A DNA stretch of 64,000 nt from Glycomyces albidus (lineage in GTDB: Bacteria; Actinomycetota; Actinomycetes; Mycobacteriales; Micromonosporaceae): the NCBI RefSeq assembly GCF_009451885.1, contig NZ_WIAO01000002.1, positions 1 to 64,000 of the forward strand. The letters run 5' to 3'. The notes below the pieces were generated by a model that saw nothing but the letters and a program-made list of their open reading frames with translations, searched no databases and was not told the origin of the DNA. This document shows, piece after piece, positions 45,185 to 55,654 of the stretch. Each line of letters begins with the position of its first letter. Positions within the stretch are counted from its first letter, which is position 1. Made by a program: the position numbers and the translations under genes.

Positions 45185-45386
45185 CGTCCTTGTTCCCGAC
45201 GTTAGGCACTCACTTGAAGCTCTAGGTCGTAGACATCGCGCCAGCACGTCTCTGCGCACGTGCCCGGTGTGTCTTCGATCAAGAGGGTGCCCATTCCCGG
45301 GGAAATCGGGATATCCCCTTCTCGCCGCCCAGGCGCGATGTCTCTCATGTCGGTCCAGTTCCGCATCGCACCTGAGAGAAGGTCTC
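45185..45386 (+). promoter_or_regulatory. Structured ~200-base leader of the ABC-F gene, possible attenuator
   Basis: A perfect 12-base inverted repeat pairs 45231-45242 with 45332-45343 across 89 bases. Inside lies a hairpin (GGGGAAAT 45299-45306, ATATCCCC 45311-45318, one mismatch) followed by TTCT, which looks like a weak terminator. Mutually constrained stems in a long leader resemble ribosome-mediated attenuators of antibiotic-resistance ABC-F genes. No convincing leader peptide with a ribosome-binding site was found. Confidence 0.5.
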
Positions 45387-46982
45387 ATGACCACCTTTAT
45401 CAACGTCCAGCAGCTCCGCTTCGCCTGGCCCGAAGGCGAACGCGTCTTCGACGGCGTGGACGTCGTCTTCTCCGACGGGCGCACCGCCCTCGTCGGCGAC
45501 AACGGCACCGGCAAGTCGACCCTGATGCGCCTGGTCGCCGGGGCCCTCGCCCCCGAGTCCGGGTCGATCACCGCGTCGGGCCTCATCGAGTACCTGCCGC
45601 AGGAGCTCCCGCTGCGCCTCGGGGACACCGTCGCCGACCTGCTCGGCATCGCCGAGAAGCAGCGGGCGCTGGCGGCCATCGAGGCCGGCGACCCGGGGGA
45701 GGAGCACTTCGCCGCCATCGGCGACGACTGGGACTTCCTCGACCGCTCGCGCGTCGCCCTGGACGAGCTCGGCCTCGACCACGTGGGCTTCGACCGGACC
45801 GTCGCGACCCTGTCCGGCGGTGAGTCGATGCTCGTGGGCCTGGCCGGCCGGCTCGTGCGCCGCCCGGACGTGCTCCTGCTCGACGAGCCGTCGAACAACC
45901 TCGACGCCTCCGCGCGCGCCCGCCTGTACCAGGCGATCCGCCGCTTCAACGGCACGCTCGTGGTCGTCAGCCACGACCGGGCGCTCCTGGAGCACGTCGA
46001 CGCGGTCGCCGAGCTCTACAAGGGACGCATCCGCGTCTTCGACGGCGCCTACGGCTCCTACGAGGCGGTCATCGCCGCCGAGCAGGAGGCCGCGGCCCGC
46101 GCCGTGCGCGACGCCAAGCAGGACCTCACCCGCCAGCGGAAGGAGCTGGTCTCGACCCGCATCCAGAACGACAAGGGGGCGGCCGCGTGGAAGCGCGAGC
46201 GCGACCGCGGCGGGACGCCGAAGATCCTGCTCAACGGCAAGAAGAACGCCGGCGAGGTCTCGTCGGCGAAGATCCTGCTCGCGAAGCAGGAGGACGTCGC
46301 CGAGGCGCGCGAGCGGCTCGACGCGGCCGAGGAGGCCGTCCGCGACGACGGCGCGATCTCCGTGGACCTGCCCGAGACGAGCGTCTCGACGCACCGCGAG
46401 ATCGCGGTCCTCAAGGGGCTCAAGGCGGGCGACCTGTACGGCGAGGGGCTGGGCCTGCACCTGCGCGGGCCCGAGCGGGTCGCGGTCACCGGCGACAACG
46501 GCTCGGGCAAGACCACGCTGCTGCGCGCGATCGCCGACGCGGCGCGCGTCCCGCACGGGTTCCTCACGCAGCGGCTGGAACTGCTCGACGAGGACGCGAG
46601 CGTCCTCGACAACGTCCGCGCCGCGGCCCCGGAGGCCGAGCAGTCGGTGCTGCGGACCCGCCTGGCCCGCTTCGGGATGCGGCGCGACGCGGTGTTCCAG
46701 CGGGTCGGCACGCTCTCGGGCGGCCAGCGGCTGCGGGCGGCGCTCGCCACCGTCCTCTCCTCGCAGCCCGCGCCGCAACTGCTCCTGCTCGACGAGCCGA
46801 CGAACAACCTCGACATGTCCTCGATCCGCCAGCTCCAGCAGGCGCTGACGGCCTTTCAGGGCGCGCTCGTGGTCGTCAGCCACGACGAGGCGTTCCTCGA
46901 CGGCCTCGGCCTGACCCGCCGGGTGGAGCTGGTGCGCGGCGAGGGCATCGTGACGGACGTGCCGGTGGCGGCCGCGGTCTGA
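45387..46982 (+). CDS. ABC-F ATPase, probable ribosome protection type
   Basis: A 531-residue soluble ABC-F protein. The first cassette has GDNGTGKSTL, LSGGESMLVGL and VLLLDEPSNNLD; the second has GDNGSGKTTL, LSGGQRLRAAL and LLLLDEPTNNLD. A linker rich in Ala, Arg and Lys (about 225-310) joins them. It differs clearly from EttA at 21244. Related actinobacterial proteins either rescue antibiotic-stalled ribosomes or act in translation generally; drug specificity cannot be read from the sequence. ATG 45387 has AGAAGG upstream. Confidence 0.88.
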   Translation: MTTFINVQQLRFAWPEGERVFDGVDVVFSDGRTALVGDNGTGKSTLMRLVAGALAPESGSITASGLIEYLPQELPLRLGDTVADLLGIAEKQRALAAIEAGDPGEEHFAAIGDDWDFLDRSRVALDELGLDHVGFDRTVATLSGGESMLVGLAGRLVRRPDVLLLDEPSNNLDASARARLYQAIRRFNGTLVVVSHDRALLEHVDAVAELYKGRIRVFDGAYGSYEAVIAAEQEAAARAVRDAKQDLTRQRKELVSTRIQNDKGAAAWKRERDRGGTPKILLNGKKNAGEVSSAKILLAKQEDVAEARERLDAAEEAVRDDGAISVDLPETSVSTHREIAVLKGLKAGDLYGEGLGLHLRGPERVAVTGDNGSGKTTLLRAIADAARVPHGFLTQRLELLDEDASVLDNVRAAAPEAEQSVLRTRLARFGMRRDAVFQRVGTLSGGQRLRAALATVLSSQPAPQLLLLDEPTNNLDMSSIRQLQQALTAFQGALVVVSHDEAFLDGLGLTRRVELVRGEGIVTDVPVAAAV

Positions 46983-46988
46983 GGCGGC

Positions 46989-47032
46989 GGTGAGCGGCCG
47001 GGTTCCGGACCTCCGGAGGCCGGCCGCTCACC
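46989..47032. terminator. Terminator after the ABC-F gene
   Basis: Perfect 13-base arms (46989-47001 and 47020-47032) with a nested TCCGGA-type stem. Confidence 0.82.
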
Positions 47033-47260
47033 CGTCGAGCCGCTGCGCCGGGCTCGGCCGTTCACCGGGTTCGCGGCGGCCCGCCGAGCAGCCGAGCCGC
47101 CGCGCGACCGACCGGGCCTGCCGTGCATTCAGCGGGCCTTCGGAGCCGGCACCCGTGGCGTGCTCGGCGGGGGGACACACGGGCGGGCGCCGGAATCCCG
47201 GCCGTGCGGCCGCGGCGGGCCGATACTGGGCGGGTTCGAGCGATCAACGAAGGAGCGCCA

Positions 47261-47770
47261 ATGCCGTCCCACCGCGCCGCCGCCGTCGCGTCCGCAGCCG
47301 TCCTGCTGTTCCTGTCCGGTTGCGGGAGTGAGGAAGAGGACCCCGCCGACGCCTCCGGCGGCACGTGGACCGCGACGCTCGACCTCACCCCCGGATGGAG
47401 CGCGGCCGACCCGCGCGCCACAGGATCGGTCGACATCACCTCGACCGGTGAGACCTCGGTCCGCGTCACCGCCACGGGCCTGCGCCCGAGCACCGAGTAC
47501 ATGGCGCACGTCCACGACGGCGAGTGCGACGAGAACCCGCCCGGCGGCGGCCACTGGCTCGCCGACCCCGGCGGCGAGGACGCGGCCGGGAACATCATCG
47601 AGCTGTCCTTCACGACCTCCGAGTCCGGCGTCGGCTCGGCGACGGTCGGCAGCGACCTCGTCCTCGACGACCGCGCCGAGAGCTTCGTCGTCCACGCCCC
47701 CGACGCGCTGACCGCGGCCGAGGGCATCGCCGACAACCGGGTCCTCTGCGGCGACCTCGACGACGACTGA
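47261..47770 (+). CDS. Cu-only superoxide dismutase-like lipoprotein
   Basis: A 169-residue lipoprotein with lipobox LSGC (acylated C21) and a Cu/Zn-SOD-type beta domain. Copper ligands correspond to H83 and H85 (AHVHDGEC), H98 (GGGHW) and H145 (SFVVHAP); the guiding Arg is R160 (DNRVLCG) and the disulfide joins C89 and C163. The zinc loop is short and lacks the other zinc ligands. It would remove superoxide outside the membrane if active. ATG 47261 has AAGGAG upstream. Alternative reading: a CHRD-like non-enzymatic lipoprotein. Confidence 0.78.
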   Translation: MPSHRAAAVASAAVLLFLSGCGSEEEDPADASGGTWTATLDLTPGWSAADPRATGSVDITSTGETSVRVTATGLRPSTEYMAHVHDGECDENPPGGGHWLADPGGEDAAGNIIELSFTTSESGVGSATVGSDLVLDDRAESFVVHAPDALTAAEGIADNRVLCGDLDDD

Positions 47771-47853
47771 CCCGCCCGAGGGGGCGGCTCGGCCACAGCG
47801 GCCGTTAATCCATGGCGCGGAGGGGAGGCGTCCGCGTATCCTTGCCTATCGTC

Positions 47854-50800
47854 ATGCCCAGCAGCGCCTCGAAATCCCGTCCCAGCCTGCGCGAGCGCGT
47901 CTCCGCGCTGCGCACGGCCGATCAGCGCGCCCTGAACCGGCGCATGCGCGAGGCCCGCGACCTCGAGGGGCAGGCCCGCAGCGACGCCTACGCGAAGATC
48001 GAAGCGGACGTCGAGGCGAAGGAGGCCGCGCTCGCTGCCCGCGCCGCGGGAGTGCCGAAGATCGTCTACCCCGAAGAGCTGCCCGTATCGCAGCGCAAGG
48101 ACGACATCCTCGAGGCGATCCGCGACAACCAGGTCGTCATCATCGCCGGCGAGACCGGTTCGGGCAAGACCACCCAGATCCCGAAGATCTGCCTCGAACT
48201 CGGCCGCGGCGTCCGGGGCATGATCGGGCACACGCAGCCGCGCCGCATCGCGGCCCGCGCAGTCGCCGAGCGCATCGCCGACGAGCTCGGCTCGCCGCTC
48301 GGCGAGGCCGTCGGCTGGAAGGTCCGCTTCACCGACCAGGTCTCCGACGCCAGCTACATCAAGCTGATGACCGACGGCATCCTGCTCACCGAGATCCAGC
48401 ACGACCGGCTCCTGAGCGCCTACGACACGATCATCATCGACGAGGCCCACGAGCGCAGCCTCAACATCGACTTCATCCTCGGGTGCCTGCGCCAGATCCT
48501 CCCCAAGCGCCCGGACCTCAAGGTCATCGTCACCTCCGCGACCATCGACCCCGAGCGGTTCGCGAACCACTTCGGCAGCCCCGGCAGGCCCGCCCCGATC
48601 CTCGAGGTCTCCGGCCGCACCTACCCCGTCGAGATCCGCTACCGGCCCCTCCGCGACGAGGAGGGCGACGAGGACCGCGACCAGATCGACGGGATCCTCG
48701 ACGCCGTCAACGAGCTCTCGCGCGAAGGCGACGGCGACATCCTCGTCTTCCTCTCCGGCGAGCAGGAGATCCGCGACACCGCGGACGCCCTCGAGAAGGC
48801 CAGGCTCCGCCACACCGAGATCCTGCCGCTGTACGCGCGGCTCTCGGCGCAGGAGCAGCACCGCGTGTTCTCCTCGCACACCGGCCGCCGGATCATCCTG
48901 TCCACCAACGTCGCCGAGACGTCCCTGACGGTGCCGGGCATCCGCTACGTGATCGACGCCGGGTACGCGCGCATCTCCCGCTACTCGGCCCGCACGAAGG
49001 TCCAGCGACTCCCGATCGAGCCGATCAGCCAGGCCAGCGCCAACCAGCGCGCCGGGCGCTGCGGCCGCGTCGCCGACGGCATCTGCATCCGCCTGTACTC
49101 CGAAGACGACTTCAACGCCCGCCCGGAGTTCACCGACGCCGAGATCCTCCGCACCAACCTCGCGTCCGTCATCCTCCAGATGACCGCCGCGAAGCTCGGC
49201 CGGGTCGAGACGTTCCCGTTCGTCGACGCCCCCGACTCGCGGAACATCAAGGACGGCATGGACCTCCTGGTCGAGCTCGGCGCCCTCGAGGACGTCCGGT
49301 CGGGGGAGCGGCGCCTGACGAAGGCCGGCCGCGACATCGCGCGCCTGCCGATCGACCCGCGCCTGGCCCGGATGATCCTCCAGGCCCGCGAAGAGGGCTG
49401 CGTGCACGCGGTCGCGGTCATCACCGCCGCCATGTCCATTCAGGACCCGAAGGAGCGGCCGGCCGACAAGCGGGCCCAGGCCGACCAGTCCCATGCGCGC
49501 TTCAACGACCCCGACTCCGACTTCTCGGCGTTCCTGAACCTGTGGCGCTACCTCGAGGACGAGCGGCGCTCGCGCTCCTCGAGCGCGTTCCGGCGCATGT
49601 GCAAGCAGGAGTACCTGCACTACCTGCGCATCCGCGAATGGCAGGACCTGGTCCGGCAGATCCTCGGGGTCCTCAAGAGCCTGAAGATCCCGATCGAGCC
49701 GGCCGGCACCACCCCCGACCCCAAGCGCGTCCACACCGCGCTCCTCGCCGGGCTGCTCTCGCACATCGGCGTCAAGGAGGCCGACACCCGCGAGTACCTC
49801 GGCGGCCGCAACGCCAAGTTCGCGATCTTCCCCGGCTCGGGGCTCGCCAAGAAGCAGCCGCGCTGGGTCGTCGCCGGCGAGCTGGTCGAGACCAGCCGCC
49901 TGTGGGGCCGCGTGTGCGCCAAGATCGAACCCGAGTGGGTCGAGCCGCTCGCGCAGCACCTCGTCAAGCGCACCTACTCCGAGCCGCACTGGTCCAAGAA
50001 GGCCGGCGCCGTGCTCGCGTTCGAGCGCGTCACGCTCTACGGCGTCCCGATCGTGGCCCGCCGCAAGGTCAACTTCGGACGCATCGACCCCGAGACGAGC
50101 CGGGAGCTGTTCATCCGGCACGCGCTCGTCCAGGGCGAGTGGGAGACCCACCACAAGTTCCTGGCGCGGAACCTCGCGAAGATCAGCGAGGTCGAGGAGC
50201 TCGAGAACCGGGTCCGGCAGCGGGGCCTCCTCGCCGACGAGCAGACCCTCTTCGACTTCTACGACGAGCGCCTCCCCGCCGGCATCGTCTCGGGCCGCCA
50301 CTTCGACTCCTGGTGGAAGAAGGAGTCCGACAAGACGCTGCTCGACTTCGACGAAGCCCTGCTCCTCGGCGACCGCGCGGAGGCCGTCGCCGCCGACGCC
50401 TACCCCGAGGTGTGGACCTCCGAAGGCGCCGACCTCGACCTCGACTACGAGTTCGAGCCCGGTTCGGCCCGCGACGGCGTCACCGTCGCCGTGCCGCTCC
50501 CGGCCCTCCAGCAGCTCGACCAGGACGCCTTCACCTGGCAGGTCCCGGGACTGCGCGCCGAGTTCGCCGAGGCGCTCATCAAGAGCCTCCCGAAGTCGCT
50601 GCGCCGCAGCTTCGTCCCGGCCCCCGACTTCGCGAAGGCCGCCGTCGCCCGCATGGCCCCCGCCCCGGGCCGGCCCATGATGGCCGCGCTCGCCGACACC
50701 CTCAAGGCCATGACGAACGTCCACGTCCCCGAGGACGCCTTCGACCTCACGAAGGTCCCCGGGCACCTGCTCATGACGTTCCAGGTCAAGGACGAGGCCG

Positions 50801-51747
50801 GCGAGGTCCTCGCCGAGGGCAAGGAGCTCGGCGCGCTCCAGCGGCAGCTCGCCCCCAAGACGCAGGAGGCCGCGGCCGAGGCGTTCGACCTCGAGCGCAC
50901 CGGGCTCACCTCCTGGGACTTCGACGAGCTGCCGAAACTCCACGAGACCCCGCGCAAGGGCTACACCGCGAAGGCGTACCCGGCGCTGACCGACGAGGGC
51001 GCGACCGTCGGGATCAAGGCGTTCCCGGACCCGGGCTCGCAGGCGGCGAACATGTGGGCGGGGACGCGTCGCCTGCTGCGCCTGAACTGCCCCGACCCGC
51101 ACCTGAAGGAAGTCCTCACCCGCAACGAGCAGCTCGCGCTCGCCACGGGCCCGTACGCGAACGTCGACGCGCTCCTGGCCGACTGCGTCCGCACCGTCCT
51201 CGACAAGGTCCTCATCGAAGGCGGTGGCCCCGCCTGGGACCGCGCCGGATTCGAGGCGCTCCTCAAGCGCGCCCGCCCCGAGGTCGCCGGCGAGTCCGCC
51301 GCCGTGGCCCGCAAGGCCGCCGCGGTCCTCACCGCGGCCCGCGAGGCCGCGCGCCTGCTCGAAGGCAAGTTCGACTTCCGCCTGCTCGAAGCCATGAGCG
51401 ACATGCGCCGCCAGCTCGAAGGGCTCGTGGGCGCCGACGGGTTCGTGGGCGCGACCGGCTGGTGGCGCCTGGACGACCTGCACCGCTACGTCGAGGGCAT
51501 CGCCTACCGCGCCAAGCGCGTGGTCGCCGACGTCAACGGCGACAAGGGAAAGATGGACGTGATCCACTCCCTCGAAGCCGAACGCGACTCGCTCGCGCGC
51601 ACCCGCCCCGCCGCGCTGCGCTCCGGCGAGGGCCGCGAAGTCCGCTGGATGCTCGAGGAGCTGCGCATCAGCTTCTTCGCGCAGCAGCTCGGCACCCGCT
51701 ACCAGGTCTCCGAGAAGCGCATCAGGAAGCTCCTGCAGTCCCTCTGA
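47854..51747 (+). CDS. hrpA: ATP-dependent RNA helicase HrpA
   Basis: A 1297-residue DEAH-box helicase of normal HrpA length. Motif I is GETGSGKTT, motif II DEAHERS, motif III a TSATID stretch, and motif VI QRAGRCGR. The ratchet, OB-fold and long HrpA-specific C-terminal region follow. It acts on mRNA and stalled ribosomes in other bacteria. ATG 47854 is chosen: no Shine-Dalgarno sequence is close, and TATCCT (47837-47842) lies 11 bases before it, suggesting a very short leader. An ATG at 47812 has no supporting site. Confidence 0.93.
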   Translation: MPSSASKSRPSLRERVSALRTADQRALNRRMREARDLEGQARSDAYAKIEADVEAKEAALAARAAGVPKIVYPEELPVSQRKDDILEAIRDNQVVIIAGETGSGKTTQIPKICLELGRGVRGMIGHTQPRRIAARAVAERIADELGSPLGEAVGWKVRFTDQVSDASYIKLMTDGILLTEIQHDRLLSAYDTIIIDEAHERSLNIDFILGCLRQILPKRPDLKVIVTSATIDPERFANHFGSPGRPAPILEVSGRTYPVEIRYRPLRDEEGDEDRDQIDGILDAVNELSREGDGDILVFLSGEQEIRDTADALEKARLRHTEILPLYARLSAQEQHRVFSSHTGRRIILSTNVAETSLTVPGIRYVIDAGYARISRYSARTKVQRLPIEPISQASANQRAGRCGRVADGICIRLYSEDDFNARPEFTDAEILRTNLASVILQMTAAKLGRVETFPFVDAPDSRNIKDGMDLLVELGALEDVRSGERRLTKAGRDIARLPIDPRLARMILQAREEGCVHAVAVITAAMSIQDPKERPADKRAQADQSHARFNDPDSDFSAFLNLWRYLEDERRSRSSSAFRRMCKQEYLHYLRIREWQDLVRQILGVLKSLKIPIEPAGTTPDPKRVHTALLAGLLSHIGVKEADTREYLGGRNAKFAIFPGSGLAKKQPRWVVAGELVETSRLWGRVCAKIEPEWVEPLAQHLVKRTYSEPHWSKKAGAVLAFERVTLYGVPIVARRKVNFGRIDPETSRELFIRHALVQGEWETHHKFLARNLAKISEVEELENRVRQRGLLADEQTLFDFYDERLPAGIVSGRHFDSWWKKESDKTLLDFDEALLLGDRAEAVAADAYPEVWTSEGADLDLDYEFEPGSARDGVTVAVPLPALQQLDQDAFTWQVPGLRAEFAEALIKSLPKSLRRSFVPAPDFAKAAVARMAPAPGRPMMAALADTLKAMTNVHVPEDAFDLTKVPGHLLMTFQVKDEAGEVLAEGKELGALQRQLAPKTQEAAAEAFDLERTGLTSWDFDELPKLHETPRKGYTAKAYPALTDEGATVGIKAFPDPGSQAANMWAGTRRLLRLNCPDPHLKEVLTRNEQLALATGPYANVDALLADCVRTVLDKVLIEGGGPAWDRAGFEALLKRARPEVAGESAAVARKAAAVLTAAREAARLLEGKFDFRLLEAMSDMRRQLEGLVGADGFVGATGWWRLDDLHRYVEGIAYRAKRVVADVNGDKGKMDVIHSLEAERDSLARTRPAALRSGEGREVRWMLEELRISFFAQQLGTRYQVSEKRIRKLLQSL

Positions 51748-51963
51748 CCTCCGCTTGCGACAACTGTTCGCAGAACCGGCGCCCGATGTCGGACCCCGGG
51801 TGCATGATCGAGTTGCTACGACCCTCGCATGAGCGCGAAATACCGCGCTGGGGTGATGCCAATTGGGCGTCAATCTGACATCATGTGTGGTGGCCCATCT
51901 TCGACATCGGCCACCACGAAACCAAAGCCTTGAACCACTGCGAACGCTTCCCAAGGAGACGAC

Positions 51964-52955
<992 letters not shown>

Positions 52956-52959
<4 letters not shown>

Positions 52960-53759
52960 CCGCCGCCACGATCGAAGCCCCCGCGCTCGGCCGCCCCGGC
53001 TTCGGCGCCACCGTCAGCCAGATCCTCTCCATGGCCTGGCGCCAGATGGTCCGCATCAAGCACAACCCGTTCGAACTCGTCGACCTGAGCCTCAGCCCGA
53101 TCATGTTCCTGCTGCTGTTCGTCTACGTCTTCGGCGGCCAGATGGCCGGCTCCACAGCGGACTACCTCCAGTACGTCCTCGGCGGCCTCATCGCCCAGAA
53201 CGCCATCTTCCTCACCATGTACACCGGCACCGGCATCAACGCCGACCTGCGCAAAGGCGTCTACGACCGCTTCCGGTCCCTCCCGATCGCCCGCTCCGCG
53301 CCGCTGGCCGGGAAGATCTTCGCCGACATGTTCAAGCAGGTCTGGTCGATCCTGATCATGGTCGGGCTCGGCCTGCTCATGGGCTTCGAGCTCCGCAGCA
53401 TCGGCTACGCCGTCCTCGCGACCGTCGTGCTCGTCGTCTTCGCGCTGGCGATCTCGTGGGTCTCGGTGCTCATGGGGGTGGTCGCGGACTCCGAGGAGAA
53501 GGTCCAGATCTACGCCTTCGTGATCATCATGCCGCTGACGTTCACCTCCAGCGCGTTCGTCGACATCAACACCATGCCCGGCTTCATGCAGGCGTGGGCC
53601 AAGGTCAACCCGGTCACCCACCTCGCCGACGCCATGCGCGGCCTGCTGTCGGCCGGACCCATTGCCGAACCGCTCATGTGGACGTTCGCCTGGGCCGCGG
53701 TCATCCTCGCGGTCACCGCCCCGCTCGCGATGCGCGCCTACCGGCGAAAAATGGTCTGA
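52956..53759 (+). CDS. DrrB-type ABC-2 permease
   Basis: A 267-residue permease with about six membrane helices. Family landmarks are MFLLLFVYVFGG early, FRSLPIARSAPLAGK in the middle and FVDINTMPGFMQAWAKVNPVTHLADAMRGL near the end (quoted in part by its PGFMQAWAKVNP core). Its ATG shares ATGA with the stop of the ATPase gene, so the two subunits are co-translated. A terminator follows. Confidence 0.9.
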
Positions 53760-53789
53760 CCCTCGCGTGTCGCATCCGCTCACGTTCGT

Positions 53790-53829
53790 GGCGCTGGCGA
53801 TCGAGCACGGGCTCACGATCGCCAGCGCC
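53790..53829. terminator. Terminator after the DrrAB-type operon
   Basis: Perfect 14-base arms (53790-53803 and 53816-53829), 30 bases after the permease stop. The remaining spacer to 53980 shows nothing else. Confidence 0.82.
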
Positions 53830-53979
53830 GGTGTCGGATTCGGCGCTTTCGACGGCGTTCGCTGGACGGACCCGACTCGGAGTTGAGGCGTTCACGACCG
53901 GTCTACGGTGCCGCCTTCGGCGCTCCAGGGCATCAGGCCGCGCTGGTGGTGCGTCGCCGGCGGCGCTCGTGCCCGCCTT

Positions 53980-54603
53980 CTAGTCGGCCACGGTGAAGCG
54001 GCCCCTGCGGTGCTCGGGCCGCTCCAGTTCGTCGATGACGGCTACGGCGAGGTCTTCGACGGAGATCCGCGAGACGCCGGCCGCATCGGTGATGAGCTCG
54101 TCGGTGCCCTTGCGGTACTTGCCGGTCCGCTTTCCGGGAGCGAGGATCGCGGGCGGGCTGAGGTAGGTCCAGTCGGCCTCGGCGTCCTCGACGCACCGGT
54201 GGTGCTGGGCGGCGCTGGCCTCGGCGGCCGCCCGCCATTCGTCGGAGACGTACCGGGGGTCGTCGAGAACCAGCCCGCCGCCGTCCGGCACTCGCAGTGT
54301 GGCGGCGCCGCCGACGATGAGCAGTCGGATGCCGGTCTTCGCGGCGCCTCTGAGGAGGGCGTCGGTGGCTTCGAGCTGCCGACCGCCGTCGGCGCGGACC
54401 GCGCTCACGGCTGCATCGTGGCCTTCGGTCAGTCGGATGACACTGTCGGGGTCGGCGGCGTCGCCGACGGCGACGGTGGCCCCTCGGGGCAGTTCGCGGT
54501 CGGGGGAGCGGACGACGGCGGTGACTCGGTGGCCTCGGCTGAGGGCCTCGGCGGCGGTGCGGTAGCCGACGCTGCCGGCGGCTCCGAAGACGATGATGCG
54601 CAT
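53980..54603 (-). CDS. NAD(P)-binding SDR-like oxidoreductase (NmrA/YwnB type)
   Basis: A 207-residue protein with an N-terminal Rossmann motif IVFGAAGSVGYRT (GxxGxxG) and the atypical-SDR pattern of NAD(P)H-binding epimerase-like proteins, including WTYLSPPAILAPG. The catalytic Tyr-x-x-x-Lys is not evident, so it may sense or reduce quinones or small molecules rather than act as a classical SDR. It follows the EamA transporter by 15 bases on the same strand, so both are probably under the divergent MarR regulator. Confidence 0.82.
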   Translation of the reverse strand: MRIIVFGAAGSVGYRTAAEALSRGHRVTAVVRSPDRELPRGATVAVGDAADPDSVIRLTEGHDAAVSAVRADGGRQLEATDALLRGAAKTGIRLLIVGGAATLRVPDGGGLVLDDPRYVSDEWRAAAEASAAQHHRCVEDAEADWTYLSPPAILAPGKRTGKYRKGTDELITDAAGVSRISVEDLAVAVIDELERPEHRRGRFTVAD

Positions 54604-54618
54604 GGTTCTCTCTGATCT

Positions 54619-55527
54619 TCAGGCGTGGACGAGGGTCTTGGGTTCGGCGGTCTCGACCGGCGGCAGCGGCTTCGGCTTGTTCTGGAGCTGGGCCAGCAGG
54701 GTGGCGCCGAGGGCGGCGGCGAAGCCGACGGTCTGGAGGACGGTGAACGTCTCGCCGGCGAGCAGCCAGCCGACGGTGGCGGCGGTGAGCGGCGAGAGCA
54801 GTCCGAGGAAGCTCAAGGGCACCACGGAGAGCCGGCCGATGCCGCGGAACCACAGCCAGTAGCCCAGGGCGGTGTTGACCAGGCCGAGGTAGAGGTATCC
54901 GAGGACGTTGGCGCCCGTCAGGGTCGGGATGCCGCCTTCGGCGAGGAACGCGAGCGGGGCGAGCATCAGGCCGCCGGCGGTGAGCTGCCAGCCGGCGAGG
55001 GCCGCGGGTCCGGTGCCTTCGGGCAGGCCCCACTTCTTGGTGAGGACCACGGCGGTCGCCATCGAGATCGCGCCGCCGACGCCGGCGAGGGCGCCGACCA
55101 GGTCGAGCCGCGCCTCGGCGGTGAGGACGACCATCGCGACGCCGGAGACGCCGGTGATGCCGAGCAGCCACGTCCGCAGCGGGACGGCGGTGTGCAGCAC
55201 CAGGATCGTCAGTCCGGCGGTGACGAGCGGGCCGACCGCGCCGAGGACGGCGGCGACGCCGCCGGGCAGCCGGTACGTGGCCATGAACAGGAACGCGAAG
55301 AACACCGCGATGTTCAGCAGCCCGATGACACCGGCCTTCCACCACCACGAGCCCTTCGGGAGCCTTCGTGACAGGAGTACGAGCAGGAGGCCCGCAGGGA
55401 GCGCCCGGAGGAGCGCGGTGAGGAAGGGCCGGTCGGCCGGGAGGAACTCGGTGGTGACGAAGTAGGTGGTGCCCCACATGACCGGCGCGAGGGCGGTGAG
55501 GAGCAGGTCCTTGGTGCTGCGGTTCAC
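54619..55527 (-). CDS. EamA/DMT family transporter
   Basis: A 302-residue protein with ten hydrophobic helices in two EamA repeats (first about 8-140, second about 150-285), as in the drug/metabolite transporter superfamily. Export of a metabolite or toxic compound is likely; the substrate is unknown. GTG 55527 has AAGGAG six bases upstream. It is divergent from the MarR gene, and MarR-like operator repeats lie in the shared spacer, so it is probably the main regulated gene. Confidence 0.88.
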   Translation of the reverse strand: MNRSTKDLLLTALAPVMWGTTYFVTTEFLPADRPFLTALLRALPAGLLLVLLSRRLPKGSWWWKAGVIGLLNIAVFFAFLFMATYRLPGGVAAVLGAVGPLVTAGLTILVLHTAVPLRTWLLGITGVSGVAMVVLTAEARLDLVGALAGVGGAISMATAVVLTKKWGLPEGTGPAALAGWQLTAGGLMLAPLAFLAEGGIPTLTGANVLGYLYLGLVNTALGYWLWFRGIGRLSVVPLSFLGLLSPLTAATVGWLLAGETFTVLQTVGFAAALGATLLAQLQNKPKPLPPVETAEPKTLVHA

Positions 55528-55570
55528 GACGACTCCTTGAAGTAGCTTGTCACTGATTAGCTTACATCAG

Positions 55571-55592
55571 AGTAGCTTGAAGTCAAGATACT
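55571..55592. promoter_or_regulatory. MarR-type operator in the EamA/marR divergent spacer
   Basis: Arms AGTAGCTTGA (55571-55580) and TCAAGATACT (55583-55592) form an inverted repeat with one mismatch. Extra half-sites AGTAGCTTG (55541) and TTAGCTTAC (55558) lie closer to the EamA start. The spacer is AT-rich relative to the region. Confidence 0.72.
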
Positions 55593-55654
55593 TGAGTCTG
55601 AGTAAGATGGCCGGCAGGTACTTTCGCGGTCGCACCGTAGGGGAGAATGTCGCC

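Noticed and set aside
53840-53979. Short open frames after the DrrB-type permease
   Set aside because: They overlap the terminator region and have no ribosome-binding site or recognisable content.
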